A DNA stretch of 64,000 nt from Branchiostoma floridae (lineage: Eukaryota > Chordata > Leptocardii > Amphioxiformes > Branchiostomatidae). The notes below the pieces were generated by a model. It had not been told where the DNA came from and made no database searches. It saw only the letters and a list, made by a program, of their open reading frames with translations. A program made the position numbers and the translations under genes. Below, one piece after another: positions 33,566 through 46,513 of the stretch. Positions within the stretch are counted from its first letter, which is position 1. Each line of letters opens with the position of its first letter. Location: assembly GCF_000003815.2 (NCBI RefSeq), contig NC_049980.1, positions 31,057,045 to 31,121,044 of the forward strand, read 5' to 3'.

Positions 33566-35103
33566 CCAGGCCGTCCCCGTGGGAGGAGGAGGCGATGCTG
33601 AATGTATCGGGCGCGGAGGTCATCTGGAAAATCATCCATCATTGTTGGGCCGTTCCATTACAACATTTCGGGGGTGCCCTATGTTTTTGTTAACACCACT
33701 TAAATAAGACTACTGCGACGTCTACGTGTCAGCTGCAGCCTATGCCATGGCACTTTATTTTTTTCATTACAACTTGGTGTAACAAGGTGGTGTCCTATAC
33801 CTCCTTTTTCCAGATTGATCCGACAGTTTGCTCCTTTTTAGAGCTAGAAATATGGAATTCTGGACAACAACTGGTGAGTATCGGCATCAATAGAACAACT
33901 TCTGCAGTGCATCATGAAGGAATTGCCAGATGCCATACATACTAGGATGATATGTCCAGTGCCACGGGAAATTTACAGTTACTAACTTTATATTAGTTTT
34001 GATGGACATTGCGGGAAAAAGTCAAGAAATACACCTTGTTGACTACACACATTTAAACAGTGGTTGATATGAATCCACTTGTACTAAATCGTGTAACGTT
34101 ACCAAATACTTGCATACACATTGAACGATGTCGGACAAAGGGCTTTGCTTGAAGGCTAAGATAAAGTAGCCTGTGTTTACACAAGCTCTCGCTGGCTGGA
34201 GCTAATTACCCCCTCCCCTAGGGCGGCGGCAATTGTAGGACCGGCCGCTAGGGGCGCGATTTTAGTCAGGCTAAAGATAAAGGATCTCGATGAGAATACA
34301 AATCATTCAGCTAAAATGTTGGTATTTATTTCAGCTAGTAATTTGCGTTCCTACCGAAGAGCAAAGGCGGTTACGTTAGAAACAAATGGTTGACTCATTA
34401 GATCAAACTTAAATCTGATAATCTCATCTGATCACATAGCAGAAACGTACCCCTCCAAATCTGTCCATATTGATCCATACAAGAAAATTTCCCCCATTCA
34501 AGTATCACCCGCCTGCCCAAGCCTGATTTCTTTCCCTATATCAGCTAGGGTTATCTTTCTCACTTGAGACGATTAATCGGTAATGATAAGCGGCTGAGAT
34601 ACCCGATATTCCCCTTCCTATTGAAGCGACCGCTATCGTCGTGTCGATCATATTTAGACCAACATGTACGATATACTCTCGGTCGTGACCTAGCCTCTAC
34701 CAGACTGACTATTATATAGGAAGAATAATTTGCCAGGAGAGTTTTGCTACCAGAAGTCTTGGCGGGACGATTAGGAGGGGAAGCGTTAACCTTAGCATAA
34801 ACTGTCTTCTCTGGCAAATGTCCCATTTTTTGCCTAATTCTACGATCTCCGTACCCCCATAGGAAGTCCCGGTGGAGGCTAGCCGTGACCTGTTCTGCAC
34901 AAATTCTGGACTCCTCAAATATGTGTGATGCCTCATATATTGTATTGCTACTGTACTATAGAAATGTTTCAACCTCAAATAAGAAAGAATGAAAAAATAC
35001 TTCCCATCAACCACAAAATCGATTTCCCGCGAAAATAAATGAATTTACAATATACAGAGATCGGTACAGAACCATGATCCGCCCCAACAGATTCACAGGG
35101 TGA

Positions 35104-35640
35104 GGTTTCACAACAACCAGAACAGACGCCATTCAGCACCAGGGACAGGCACATTTGGGTAAGGTTTCACAACAACCAGAACAGACGCCATTCAGCACCA
35201 GGGACAGGCTCATTTGGGTAAGGTTTTAGAACAACCAGAACAGACGCTAGTCAGCACCAGGGACAGGCTCATTTGGGTAAGGTTTCACAACAACCAGAAC
35301 AGACGCCATTTAGCACCAGGGACAGGCTAATTTGGGTAAGGTCTCAAAGCAACTAGTACAGACGCCATTCAGCACCAAGGACAGGCTAATTTGGGTAAGG
35401 TCTCACAGCAGCCAGAACAGACGCCATTCAGTACCAGGGACAGGCCCATTTGGGTAAGGTTTTAGAACAACCAGGACAGACGCTAGTCAGCACCAGGGAC
35501 AGGCACATTTGGGTAAGGTTATAGAACAACCAGAGCAGTCAGTACCAGGGACAGGCTCAGTTTGGTAAGGTGTAACAGTACCTTTAACGCTATTAATTCA
35601 GCACCAGGGACAGGCTAGTTTGTGTAAATGTAACAGGTGA
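35104..35640. repeat. 59-bp minisatellite, about nine units
   Basis: Units start GGTTTCACAACAACCAGAAC and contain CAGCACCAGGGACAGGC and ATTTGGGTAA. Starts fall near 35104, 35163, 35222, 35281, 35340, 35399, 35458 and 35517, an exact 59-bp period, then decay. Confidence 0.95.
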
Positions 35641-36411
35641 TAGGTATGAAATAGAATATCCAGGACCGTGACCCGTATGCCGTACCCGTCAAGTGCGGAA
35701 ATTCATGTTCACGGCACAGGACACAGCAACTTTCACAAATGTGTAAAGGCCAGGAAACTCCCGGAAATATGTTTTTGTGCAGTGCCCCAACCCTTCTGAG
35801 AGAATGTATCTGTTAATAGAACTCCTACAGATGTTAGATTTATTATTTATTCAGGCTTCTTTTGCACGAGTTTCTATGGGCATAATGTACTATCTTTTAT
35901 TTTCCAAAAATCGGTTGATGCAAATGTCAGCAATAAGACCAGCAGTACATGTCATCATTGCCTCCTACTGATGTTACTCAGAACTGCAGCAAGCTTTGCC
36001 TCATCAGAATTCACAACGACGAGGAGTTCCTACATGGGTATACGACCAGTTTGCTATGTTCAACATGACCAATATTTCGACTGAAAAACTATCACCTAGT
36101 ATTCACCCCACCTGGCGAGACTTAGGTGAAGTGCAAATCTACTGTTGCTTCTCCTAAAAGTACAGAATATTTTAAACGTCAAACTGTCATGAATGATTTT
36201 GATAAGAAAGAGAGTTTTCATGTTTTCATTGTCTAATTCTTATCTTGTTTTTTTATGATTTTCACTTCATTCCATTGTGTTGACGCTGCACATGTATTTA
36301 TTTTGACGTGTTGAATGTATAAGAGGCACAAATTCAGATCATATGTGTATGATTATTGATCACTCATATGAACTGATTTTTTTCTATATCTTCCCTCTAC
36401 ATGTAATACTA

Positions 36412-36645
36412 TAGTGAAACATTTCCAAGCTGCTGTTTCCGAGATGTTTGTGGGAACGAAAAAGAAATATACACAAATATTTAAAAAAAAACAGGCTAAT
36501 GACTATTCTATACGTTATGTGTATTTCGTTGTCTTTTCTATCGTACTTATTTTCCCGCAGTAGACCATACTCGATCATGAGTGGCTGTCCATTATTGTCC
36601 CGCAAGCTTCCCGGCCGGCGCCGGTTTGGAATTAAACCTAAGCAT
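36412..36645. mobile_element. MITE family A, copy 5 (degenerate)
   Basis: The left end (AAACATTTCCAAGC, then GAGATGTTTG) is eroded; the right end GCTTCCCGGCCGGCGCCGGTTTGGAATTAAACCTAA is clear family A sequence. The element is also longer than the others. Confidence 0.5.
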
Positions 36646-39600
36646 AAGACCGTACATTCCTTCTCACCTCTACATAGACCTCAAGTGTGGTGATGTCATG
36701 CATGTCTAGATAAACCACTTAAAAAAAATTAAACCTTCTGGACAAAAATCACAAAGTTATCCAGATTTTGTTAGTCCACAGATCCAGACTAATACAGTAA
36801 TTATACACAGCCGTTAGCTGGATACAAACAGGCAGTTCCAAGAAGACAAAATGACCCATGGCCATGGATGAAGGTTAGGTAATAAGATACGCCAAAGGGC
36901 AAGCATAGATATGATTTTGAAAACTGTCGGACGTAAAATGGTCAGAAGTTTCAGATAAAACCCGTTATCTTTCACCAGTAACACTGAAGAGATCAGGTTT
37001 TATATTATAACTATGATTTGATATGCAAAGGAGATAAGACCAATTCTTCATCATCATCATCGCGGGCTGCTTGCCCGAACCAAGTCCACCCTCTCCTTCC
37101 AGACATTCTTAGACGTCCAATAAATAGGAAACAAAGGTAATGTTAGGACAAGTTAGACGAAGCTGATGCTTCCATTACGTGAAACGTATGGTCCGATGGA
37201 TTTTTCTGAGTACACTAGTACTACTAATCATTTCCTTGGAAGAGCGCCAGCATAAAAAATCGGAATGGACAGGGTTATGTACCTTTGGCTTAAGACGAAG
37301 TTGGTGCAATGGCCCATAACGTGCCTTTTTCTGATCCGATGGATTTTTCTGAGAACACTACTAATCTTTTTCGTTGAAGAGCGCCAGCATAAAAAACATC
37401 GGAACGGTCAAGGTTATGTACGTTTGGCCTAAGATAAGTTTCGCTATATAGTTAAAGCTTCTATTATATTTGCCAGTCATCAGGCAAACCTCTGTCACCC
37501 CAAAAAAACAAATAGCAAGCAACTAGATATAATTCTGGAAACTGTCAGACGTGAAACGGTCAGATGTTTCGGATTAAAGCCATTATCTTTTATTAGTGAC
37601 ATTGAAGAGATCTTGTTGGAGAGCGGGTTTTATATTATAACTATGACGTAATATCCAAAGGAGATGAAGCCAAGTTTTAGAAGTCCAATAAAAGAAAACA
37701 AAGGTAACGTTAAGACAAGTTAAGACGAAGTTGATGACCTGGTCTATAACTTGTTTTTTCTGCTCCGATGGAGAAAACTACAAATCTTTTACTTGGAAGA
37801 GCGCCAAGATAAAAAAAATTGGAACGGACAAGGTTATGTACCTTTGGCATAAGACGAAGCTGATGCAATGTCCCATTACGTGCCTTTTCTGGTCCGATGG
37901 ATTTTCTGAGAACACCACTAATCTTTTTCTTGGACGAGCGCCGAAAACATCGGAACGGACAAGTTTATGTACGTTTGGCTTAAGTTATGTAACTCCATAT
38001 AGTTGAAGCTCCTATTATATTTGCCAGTCATCAGGTCAAAATCTGTGATAAAAGCAAACAAATAGCGAGCAACTAGATATGATTTTGGAAACTGCCGTAC
38101 GTCAGATGTTTCGAATGAAATTCGTTATCCTTCATTACTGACACTGAAGAGATCGTGTTGGAGAGCGGGTTTTATATTATTACTATGATTTGATATGCAA
38201 AGGAGATGGAAAAAGTTTTAGAAGTCCAATAAATAGGAAACAAAGGTAACGATAAGACAAGTTAAGACGAAGTTGATGACCTGGTTTATAACTTGTTTTT
38301 TCTGCTCCGATGGAGAAAACTACAAATCTTTTACTTGGAAGAGCGCCAAGATTTTAAAAAAATGGAACGGACAAGGTTATGTACGTTTGGCATAAGACGA
38401 AGTTGATGCAATGCCCCATAACTTGCTCTTTCTGGTCCGATGGATTTTCTGAGAACACCACTAATCTTTGTCTTGGAAGAGCGCCAGCATATCTATAAAT
38501 AGGAACGGACAAGGTTATGTACGTTTGGCTTAAGTTAAGTTGCGCCAAATCGCTAAAGCTTCTTTTATATTTGCCAGTCCTAAGGCCAACCTCTGTAACG
38601 CCCCCCCCCCCAAAAAAAAAAACAAGCGAGCAACTAGATATGATTTTGGAAACTGTCAGACGTGAACAGTTCAGATGTTTCAGATAAAATGCGTTATCTT
38701 TCATTAGTGACATTGAAGAGAACTTGTTGGAGAGCGGGTTTTATATTATAACTATGACTTAATATCCAAAGGAGATGAAGCCAAGTTTTCGAAGTCCAAT
38801 AAAAGAAAACAAAGGTAACGTTAAGACAAGTTAAGACGAAATCGTGCAATGACCCATAACTTGTTTGTTTTTCTGCTTCGATGGATTTTTCTGAAAAACT
38901 ACTAATCTTTTACTTGGAAGAGCGCCAAGATAAAAAAAAATTGCAACGGCCAAGGTTATGTACGTTTGGCTTAAGACGAAGTTGATGCAATGGCCCATAA
39001 CGTGCTATTTCCGGTCCGATGGATTTTTCTGAGAAAACTACTAATCATTTACTTGGAAGAGCGCCAGCATAAAAACATCGGAACGAAGAAGGTTATGTAC
39101 CTTTGGCTTAAGTTATGTAACTCCATATAGTTGAAGCTCCTATTATATTTGCCAGTCATCAAGTTAAAATCTGTGATAAAAGCAAACAAATAGCGAGCAA
39201 CTAGATATGATTTTGGAAACTGCCGTACGTCAGATGTTTCGAATGAAATTCGTTATCCTTCATTACTGACACTGAAGAGATCGTGTTGGAGAGCGGGTTT
39301 TATATTATAACTATGATTTGATATGCAAAGGAGATGAAGCCAAGTTTCAGAAGTCCAAAAAATAGGAAATGTGCAGAAAAGTTAAGACGAAATTCATGCA
39401 ATAGCCCATTACTTGCTATTTCTGGTCCGATGGATTTTCTGGGAACACTACCAAACTTTTTCTTGGATTAGCGCCTGCATGAAAAATAGAACGTTCAAGG
39501 TTATGTACGTTTAGCTTAAGATAAGTTGTGCCATGTCGCTAAAGCTCCTATTATATTTGCCAGTCATCAGGTCATGTTGATTCGATTATACGGTTAAAAA

Positions 39601-40429
39601 TGTCTGTGATCCCAAAAAACAAACAGCAAGCAACTAGATATGATTTTGGAAAAACCTTCAGACGTGAGACGGTCAGATGTTTCAGATAAAATGCGTTATC
39701 GAAACGTTATGCGTTAAAGGTAACGTTAAGACAAGTTAAGAATAACTTGATGCAATGGCCCATTACGTGCCTTTTCTGGTCCGATGCATTTTTCTGAGAA
39801 CACTACTAATCTTTTTCTTGGAAGAGCGCCAGCATAAAAACATCGGAACGATCAAGGTTATGTACGTTTGGCTTAAGTTAAGTTGCGCCATATCGCTAAA
39901 GCTCTTGTTACATTTGCCAGTCCTAAGGCCAACCTCTGTGATCCCAAAAAAACAAATAGCGAGCAACTAGATATAATTTTGGAAACTGTCAGACGTAAAA
40001 AGTTCAGACGTTTCAGTTAAAATGCATTATCTTTTATTAGTGACATTGAAGAGATCTTGTTGGAGAACAGGTTTTATATCATAACTATGATTTGATATGC
40101 AAAGGAGATGGAAAAAGTCCAATGAATAGAAAAAAAGGTCAAATTAAGACAAGTTAAGACGAAGTTGATGCAATGTCTCATTACGTGACTTTTCTGGTCC
40201 GATGGATTTTTCTGAGTACTCCACTAATCTTTTCTTGGAAGAGCGCAAGCATATAAAACCTGGAACGGACAAGGTTATGTACCTTTAGCTTAAGACGAAG
40301 TTGATGCGATGCCCCATAATTTGCTATTTCTGGTCCGATGGATTTTTCTAAGAACACCACTAATCTTTTTCTTGGATGAGCGCCGGCATAAAAAAATCGG
40401 AACGAAGAAGGTTATGTACCTTTGGCTTA

Positions 40430-43335
40430 TCAATCAATCAATCAATCAATCAAAAATGGTTTATTCATTAAAACAAAGTACTTGCAGCCAGGGGCTGAAT
40501 TGTGACATTGTTTTACATTAAAATCTCTGCTTACTTCAACATACATAAACACTTTCTAGCACGTAATTGCACTTTAAAACAAATGATCTCGGTATTGCTG
40601 TTTACGTGGATAGTTCATTTCACATAAAAACATACGGGATTTACAGTTCGTAAACATTGTCATTCTTTTTCATTCAGTAGCCTTAGCATTGATGGTACAG
40701 GACTGTTACGAAATCTTGTAGTGCGGACGGAAGGTACGGTCAATGTTTGTGAATTCCGCAGGTTACGGCCATGCGTCTGACCTCGGGTTTGCGGTACAAG
40801 GTGTGCAGTTCTTTCAGACTTCTGCATGCTGGATGCAAACCTACGGCAGAGATTGGTTCTTCTTTCCTCCAGAGTTTCAAGTCCACACTGTTGCAGGGCT
40901 GATGTGTAGTCAGTGTAGTTTCGCCCGAGGATTGTTCGGCAGGCACGTCTCTGTACAAGTTCCAAAGTTGCGGTCTGTTTGCGTGTAAGACTGTTGTGGT
41001 ACACTGGTGCACAGTATTCTAGAATAGGCCTGATAAATCCACAGTACACCGTTACCAAGTCAGCCACCGGTAGTCCGAACGTCTTGAGTCTACGGAGCAT
41101 AAACATGCGTTTGTTAGCCTTCTTGGTTGACTCACAGACTTGTTTGTCCCACTTCAGGTTAGACTGCAACCATACTCCAAGTACTTTAGCAACTAACACT
41201 GTCAGAAGGGGCTTGCCCTCGAGAGTTATGGGTGGAGGGGGTGGTGGGTTCTTCATGAAACACACAGTTAGTACCATACACTTCTTGGGGTTTAGCATGA
41301 GTTGTACGCTGTTGGACCACCGTTCGAGTGAGTCCACTTGGTCCTGGAGGTTTGACTGCTCGCGCACATGTCTGTTTTCGCCAAGTGATAAGTCGTCTAC
41401 ATATTTCCAGCGATCGTCATGAGATTGACTTGCATCGTTGATCATGCACACGAAGATGACCGGGCCTAGTTTGGTGCCTTGAGGCACGCCAGCGGTAAGT
41501 GTCTCCCAGCCTGACGTGGTAGAACCGTACCGTACTTTCTGTCGCCTTCCTGTCAGGAAGCTAACCATCCATGGCACAATGGAAGCTCTTGTACCCATGT
41601 TCAGAAGTCTACAGATAGCGTGTTGGTGGTTGACAGTATCGAAGGCTTTTGTGAAGTCGGTCAACACTATCCTTCCCATGTTGCTGCTTGCTTCCGCGCC
41701 TTGGTAGAGGAAATGTGTCAGACTCACAAGACAGTGGGTTGTGGAACTTCTCTTGATAGCCCCGAATTGTCGCTGATCAATGTTCATCCAGATGTCAGAT
41801 GTTACCCACTTCGCCACAAGGCCTTCGCATATCTTCGCAAAGACTGCCGTTAGGGAAATTGGGCGTAATTTATCCACGACTGCTGGGAGTTCTTTCGGAA
41901 TAGGAGCCACTACAGCCTCTTTCCACTGGGTGGGAACGACCCCTTCTCGAAGTGAGGTGTTGAACACGTCTGTTAGTGGGTCAGCAATCTCACAGGCAAA
42001 CATTTTCACAAGCCTTGGCGCCACTCCGTCCGGCCCACCGGCCTTGCGAACACTGATGTGACTGAGTTCTTTGTACATTTCCCAGGGCTGGATCTGTGGT
42101 GGTGGAGAAGGCGCTGGTAAGTAGGCGGGCAGGTCTTTGGTGCTTACAGGAGGGGATTGCTGGGACACACTGGACAGGTGCTTGTTTATCCCATCCGCAA
42201 CCGCTTTATGGTCCGTAGGGTCGACGTCAGGAACGTAGATAGAAGTGGGTGGCTTTGCGGTGTTACATGCCGACTTCAGTTCCTTGTACCACTTGGACGG
42301 GTTTTCTTGCTTCAACTGTTGCACCTTGTTGACATAGTGGGCTTGCTTCGCGACCTTTATGGAGTGGATGACTTTGTTTCTAAGTCTCTTCCACGCCTGA
42401 TCGTTCTGCTCGTTGAAGGCCTTTTGGCGTTTCCGAATCAAGTATTTTATAGCTGGTGTAATCCATGCTTTGTCCGTCGAGTTCATTTTGACACATTTGG
42501 TGGGGAAGAAGTGATCTACGTGCCAAGTTAGGGTTTGGTAGAAAGCGTCCATCTTTCCCTGGGTATCCTCGGCAGTGTACACCTCTTGCCAACTGTGTCT
42601 CGTGATCCATGTCCCAAAAGCTCTGATGTCGGAGTCCTTTAGTGGTCTGACAAGTCGGGAGTGGGTCTTGCTCTGTGGCTTTGCCCCGATAGGTGACCAT
42701 AGAACTGAGTTGTGGTCGCTTAGTCCAACGGGCGCTCCTACTACAGGTGAGCCATACTGAGTGTGAATGTTCGTTATAATTACATCAAGTATTGCCTCAC
42801 CTCGTGTTGGTCGATCAACAACTTGTTTCAGGGCGTTGCCTCGACAGAGAGTCGTCAGGTCTGTGCGATTGAAGTCCCCGAGAATCACGACCCCGATATC
42901 AGGGTATCTTGTCCGCAGGGTGTCAGTAGTGTGAGTTAAGTGTTCAACAAGAAGGGTTTGATGCGGAGAGTCGGGAGGAATGTAGACACCACAGACCGCA
43001 ATCGCAGATACTGAACGAGGTAGTCGATGGGGGCGCACCCAAACCCACAGGCATTCTAGTTCTTCGGGCACATGGATGTCATTGAGTCCTCGAGAGGGGA
43101 TGTCTTCACGCACGTAAACCGCTACGCCGCCTCCACGTTGGCCCGATCGGCATTTCAGGAACGCAGAGAATCCCTCCAAGTGAATAGTTTCTGCTGCATG
43201 ATCAGTCGATAACCAGGTCTCGGTGGCGACAGCTACCTGGGCTCCGCTGTCCGAAACGACTGCTCCAAACTCGTCCATTTTATTGACTAATGAACGGGCA
43301 TTACAGAGGAAGAAAGATGGGGGGCATCGAATCCT
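40430..43335 (-). mobile_element. CR1-like LINE, 5'-truncated, inserted in the tandem array
   Basis: On the minus strand the element begins at 43335 inside the endonuclease region and ends at 40430 in a (TTGA)n-type tail (plus-strand TCAATCAATCAATCAATCAA). The 5-bp duplication GCTTA flanks it (40425-40429 and 43336-43340). The uninterrupted sequence CTTTGGCTTAAGTTATGTAA is seen at 39101-39120. Absence of the first ORF and a simple-repeat 3' end fit target-primed reverse transcription of a CR1-type LINE. Confidence 0.9.
40660..43335 (-). CDS. LINE ORF2 (endonuclease - reverse transcriptase), 5' truncated but uninterrupted
   Basis: About 891 element-derived residues form one open frame; the 28 codons before it (to 43419) come from the flanking array, so the native start is lost. 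The apurinic-like endonuclease shows ETWL (residue ~67), GDFN (~180) and SDHN (~233). The reverse transcriptase shows DFTKAFD (~586), GVPQGTKLGP and the catalytic YVDD (~672), followed by the C-terminal region ending VPSMLRLLNEKE at TAG-side 40660. All catalytic motifs I can check are intact, which suggests recent insertion. Clade is placed by general resemblance to CR1/Jockey-group elements; an alignment could shift it to a neighbouring clade. Expression is unlikely without a 5' end. Confidence 0.88.
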   Translation of the reverse strand, partial: RIRCPPSFFLCNARSLVNKMDEFGAVVSDSGAQVAVATETWLSTDHAAETIHLEGFSAFLKCRSGQRGGGVAVYVREDIPSRGLNDIHVPEELECLWVWVRPHRLPRSVSAIAVCGVYIPPDSPHQTLLVEHLTHTTDTLRTRYPDIGVVILGDFNRTDLTTLCRGNALKQVVDRPTRGEAILDVIITNIHTQYGSPVVGAPVGLSDHNSVLWSPIGAKPQSKTHSRLVRPLKDSDIRAFGTWITRHSWQEVYTAEDTQGKMDAFYQTLTWHVDHFFPTKCVKMNSTDKAWITPAIKYLIRKRQKAFNEQNDQAWKRLRNKVIHSIKVAKQAHYVNKVQQLKQENPSKWYKELKSACNTAKPPTSIYVPDVDPTDHKAVADGINKHLSSVSQQSPPVSTKDLPAYLPAPSPPPQIQPWEMYKELSHISVRKAGGPDGVAPRLVKMFACEIADPLTDVFNTSLREGVVPTQWKEAVVAPIPKELPAVVDKLRPISLTAVFAKICEGLVAKWVTSDIWMNIDQRQFGAIKRSSTTHCLVSLTHFLYQGAEASSNMGRIVLTDFTKAFDTVNHQHAICRLLNMGTRASIVPWMVSFLTGRRQKVRYGSTTSGWETLTAGVPQGTKLGPVIFVCMINDASQSHDDRWKYVDDLSLGENRHVREQSNLQDQVDSLERWSNSVQLMLNPKKCMVLTVCFMKNPPPPPPITLEGKPLLTVLVAKVLGVWLQSNLKWDKQVCESTKKANKRMFMLRRLKTFGLPVADLVTVYCGFIRPILEYCAPVYHNSLTRKQTATLELVQRRACRTILGRNYTDYTSALQQCGLETLEERRTNLCRRFASSMQKSERTAHLVPQTRGQTHGRNLRNSQTLTVPSVRTTRFRNSPVPSMLRLLNEKE

Positions 43336-45599
43336 GCTTAAGTTATGTAACTCCATATAGTTGAAGCTCCTATTACATTTGCCAGTCATCAGGTCAAAAT
43401 CTGTGATAAAAGCAAACAAATAGCGAGCAACTAGATATGATTTTGGAAACTGCCGTACGTCAGATGTTTCGAATGAAATTCGTTATCCTTCTACTGACAC
43501 TGAAGAGATCGTGTTGGAGAGCGGGTTTTATATTATAACTATGATTTGATATGCAAAGGAGATGAAGCCAAGTTTAAGAAGTCCAATAAATAGGAAACAA
43601 AGGTAACGTTAAGATGTTAATTAAGTTAAGACGAAGATGGTGCAATGACTCATAACTTTTTTTTTCTACTCCGATGGATTTTTCTGCGAAAAGTACTAAT
43701 ATTTTACTTGGAAGAGCGCCAAGATAAAAAAAACTGGAACGGACAAGGTTATGTACTTTTGGCTTAAGACGAAGTTGATGCAATGGCCCATTACGTGCCT
43801 TTTCTGGTCCGATGGATTTTCTGAGAACGCCACTAATCTTTTTCTTGGACGAGCGCCAACATGAAAAATCGGAATGGACAGGGTTATGTACCTTTGGCTT
43901 AAGACGAAGTTGGTGCAATGGCCCATAACGTGCCTTAACTGATCCGATGGATTTTTCTGAGAACACTACTAATCTTTTTCGTTGAAGAGCGCCAGCATAA
44001 AAAACATCGGAACGGTCAGGGTTATGTACGTTTGGCCTAAGATAAGTTTCTATTATATTTGCCAGTCATCAGGCAAACCTCTGTCACCCCAAAAAAACAA
44101 ATAGCAAGCAACTAGATATGATTTTGGAAACTGTCAGACGTGAAAAGTTCAGCCGTTTCGGATTAAAGCCGTTATCCTTCATTACTGACACTGAAGAGAT
44201 ATTGTTGGAGAACAGGTTTTATATCATAACTATGATTTTATATGCAAAGGAGATGGAAAAAGTTTTAAAGTCCAATGAATAGAAAAAAGGTCAAGTTAAG
44301 ACAAGTTAAGACGAAATGGTGCAATGACCCATAACTTGTTTGTTTTTTCTGCTTCGATGGATTTTTCTGAAAAACTACTAATCTTTTACTTGGAAGAGCG
44401 CCAGGATTAAAAAAAAATTGGAACGGCCAAGGTTATGTACGTTTGGCTTAAGACGAAGTTGGTGCAATGGCCCATAACGTGCCTTTTCTGATCCGATGGA
44501 TTTTCTGAGAACACCACTAATCTTTTTCTTGGACGAGCGCCAACATGAAAACATCGGAACGGACAACGTTATGTACGTTTGGCTTAAGTTAATTTGCGCC
44601 ATATCGCTATTTGTTATATTTGCCATTCCTTAGGCCAAACTCTGTGATCCCCGAAAAAAATAGCGAGCAATTAGTTATGATTTTGGAAACTGCCGTCCGT
44701 GACTCGGTCAGAGGTTTCGGATGAAATTCGTTATCCTTCATTACTGACACTGAAGAGATCTTGTTGGGGAGCAGATTTTATATTATAACTATGATTTGAT
44801 ATTGAAAGGAGATTTAAAAGTTTTAAAAGTCCAATGATTAGAAAAAAAGGTAAAGTTAAGACAAGTTAAGGCGAAGTTGATGCAATGGTCCATGACGTGC
44901 TTTTTCTGGTCCGATGGATTTTTCTGAGAACACCACTAATCTTTTTTCTAGGAAGAGCGCCAGCACAAAAAAATCAGGACGGCCAAGGTTATGTACGTTT
45001 GGCTTAAGGTTATGTACGTTTGGCTTAAGACGAAGCTGATGCAATGGCCCATAATGTGTTATTTCCGATCCGATGCATTTTTCTGAGAAAAATACTAATC
45101 ATTTACTTGGAAGAGCGCCAGCATAAAAACATCGGAACGATCAAGGTTATGTACCTTTGGCTTAAGGTGAGTTGCGCCATATAGTTAAAGCGCCTGTTAT
45201 ATTTGCCTGTCATCAAGTGACGTTGATTCTATTATACGGTCAACAACCTCTGTGGGTCTTTTTCTTGGAAGAGCGCCAGCTAACAAAACGGAACGGACAA
45301 GATTATGTACTTTTGGCTAACGATAACTAGCGCCATATAGTTAAAGCGCCTATTATATTTGCCAGTCATCGAGTGACGTTGATTCGATTATACGGTTAAC
45401 AACATCTGTGGTCTTTTTCTTGGAACAGCGCCAGCATGAAAATCAGAACATTTGTGTACGCTTGGCTTAAGATAAGCTGCACCATATGGCTAAAGCTTCT
45501 ATTGTATTTGCCAGCCATTGGCCACGTTGCGATAATGGTCAGGACTTAAAGAAAGGAAATGTTCCCTTTGAGCGCTCGAGCCTTTATTATTTATTACCT

Positions 45600-46250
45600 G
45601 CATGTATGCAGGTATGGTTTTGATGCTGGTGGGAACTTTTCGGTAGCCGGGGATGTAGGGCGCTGTATCTCGTGAACGGATGGTGCGAGCACGACGATTT
45701 TTGGTACGTGGGTTGGGGGTGGTAGCCTAACACTCAGGTTTGATTTTGGGCCTCCTGGCGTTTGAACTTGACATTGCAGGTGGCATTTTTGGTGTTTTTG
45801 GGGCACTTTTGGCGCTGTGTGTCCGGAACGATACGCGCGATTGCGACGATTTTTGGTGCATGGGTGGGGGGTTGTTGCCTGTTGCCTAGGATTGACTTTG
45901 GGCCTTGTCGCGTTTGAACTTGACCCGGCAGGTCGAATTTTGTGTCCGAGAGGGGTGTTTCCGGAGTTATATCTTCTGAACGGCTGGTGCTGGCGCAATG
46001 ATATTTGGCACATGTGTCGGCGGTGGCTGAATAATGCTCAATTTTGATTTTGGCACCCTTGGTGCTTGAACTTGACATTTTAGGTTACCTTTTGTGCGGG
46101 CACGGGGCGTGCGCTGTATCTCCGGAACGCAAGGTACCATTGTGTTGCTATTTGGTACGTGAGTTGTTTGTGGTGTCCTGGTGGTCAGGTTTGATTTTGG
46201 GCCTCCTAGTGCTTGAACTTGATACTGTATAGGTTGACCCTGTTTTTGTG
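45600..46250. repeat. ~155-bp tandem repeat, four units
   Basis: Each unit contains GCGCTGTATCTCGTGAACGG-like, ATTTTTGGTACGTG-like and GTTTGATTTTGGGCCTCCTGG-like words, then GTTTGAACTTGACATT. Unit starts are near 45655, 45812, 45960 and 46110. Divergence is substantial, so the array is old or mixed. Confidence 0.85.
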
Positions 46251-46513
46251 TGGTTGGGGCATCCTCCCAATATCTGCTTGGTTTTAAAAACAGATTATGG
46301 TTGGGTGTAGAACCATCATCTGGCCTGGGCCACCTTCAATGTATCAGGTTACTTAGTGGCACTGACAGTTTGCCAGATGACGGGAGTGTACAAGATTATA
46401 TATCTGTTGGTCAGGTATAATTGGAGTTTGCTTATTACTCTTTGTGGTGTTTCTAGAGCTGTATAGTACTGAGTTTTAAGTTTCGGTACAAGTTCCTTTA
46501 CCCTGTTGGCAAT

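Larger units (their letters stand above)
32216..36854. other. Intergenic region upstream of PHM
   Basis: It contains a CpG-rich dispersed repeat (32784-33160), MITE A copies 4 and 5 and a 59-bp minisatellite. No convincing exon was found. Frames at 32700-33373 are driven by the CpG-rich repeat. Confidence 0.55.
36855..45535. repeat. Composite tandem array (~550-bp higher-order unit, ~130-bp subunit)
   Basis: The subunit GACGAAGTTGATGCAATGGC, then GGTCCGATGGATTTTTCTGA, then GAGCGCCAGCATAAAA, then GGTTATGTACGTTTGGC is present one to three times per larger unit. The rest of each unit carries GCAACTAGATATGATTTTGG (near 37521, 38071, 38631, 39200, 39628, 39966, 43430, 44110, 44668) and GTTTTATATTATAACTATGA. 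The AACTAGATATGATTTTGGAAAC piece resembles an arm of foldback family B. The array is split by the LINE at 40430-43335. Its short frames are not genes. Confidence 0.9.

Noticed and set aside
40740-42760. Plus-strand and alternative minus-strand frames over the LINE
   Set aside because: They are shadows of the LINE ORF2 reading frame.
36855-45535. CRISPR-like regular repeats
   Set aside because: Units are ~130 and ~550 bp without short direct repeats and unique spacers; this is eukaryotic tandem DNA.
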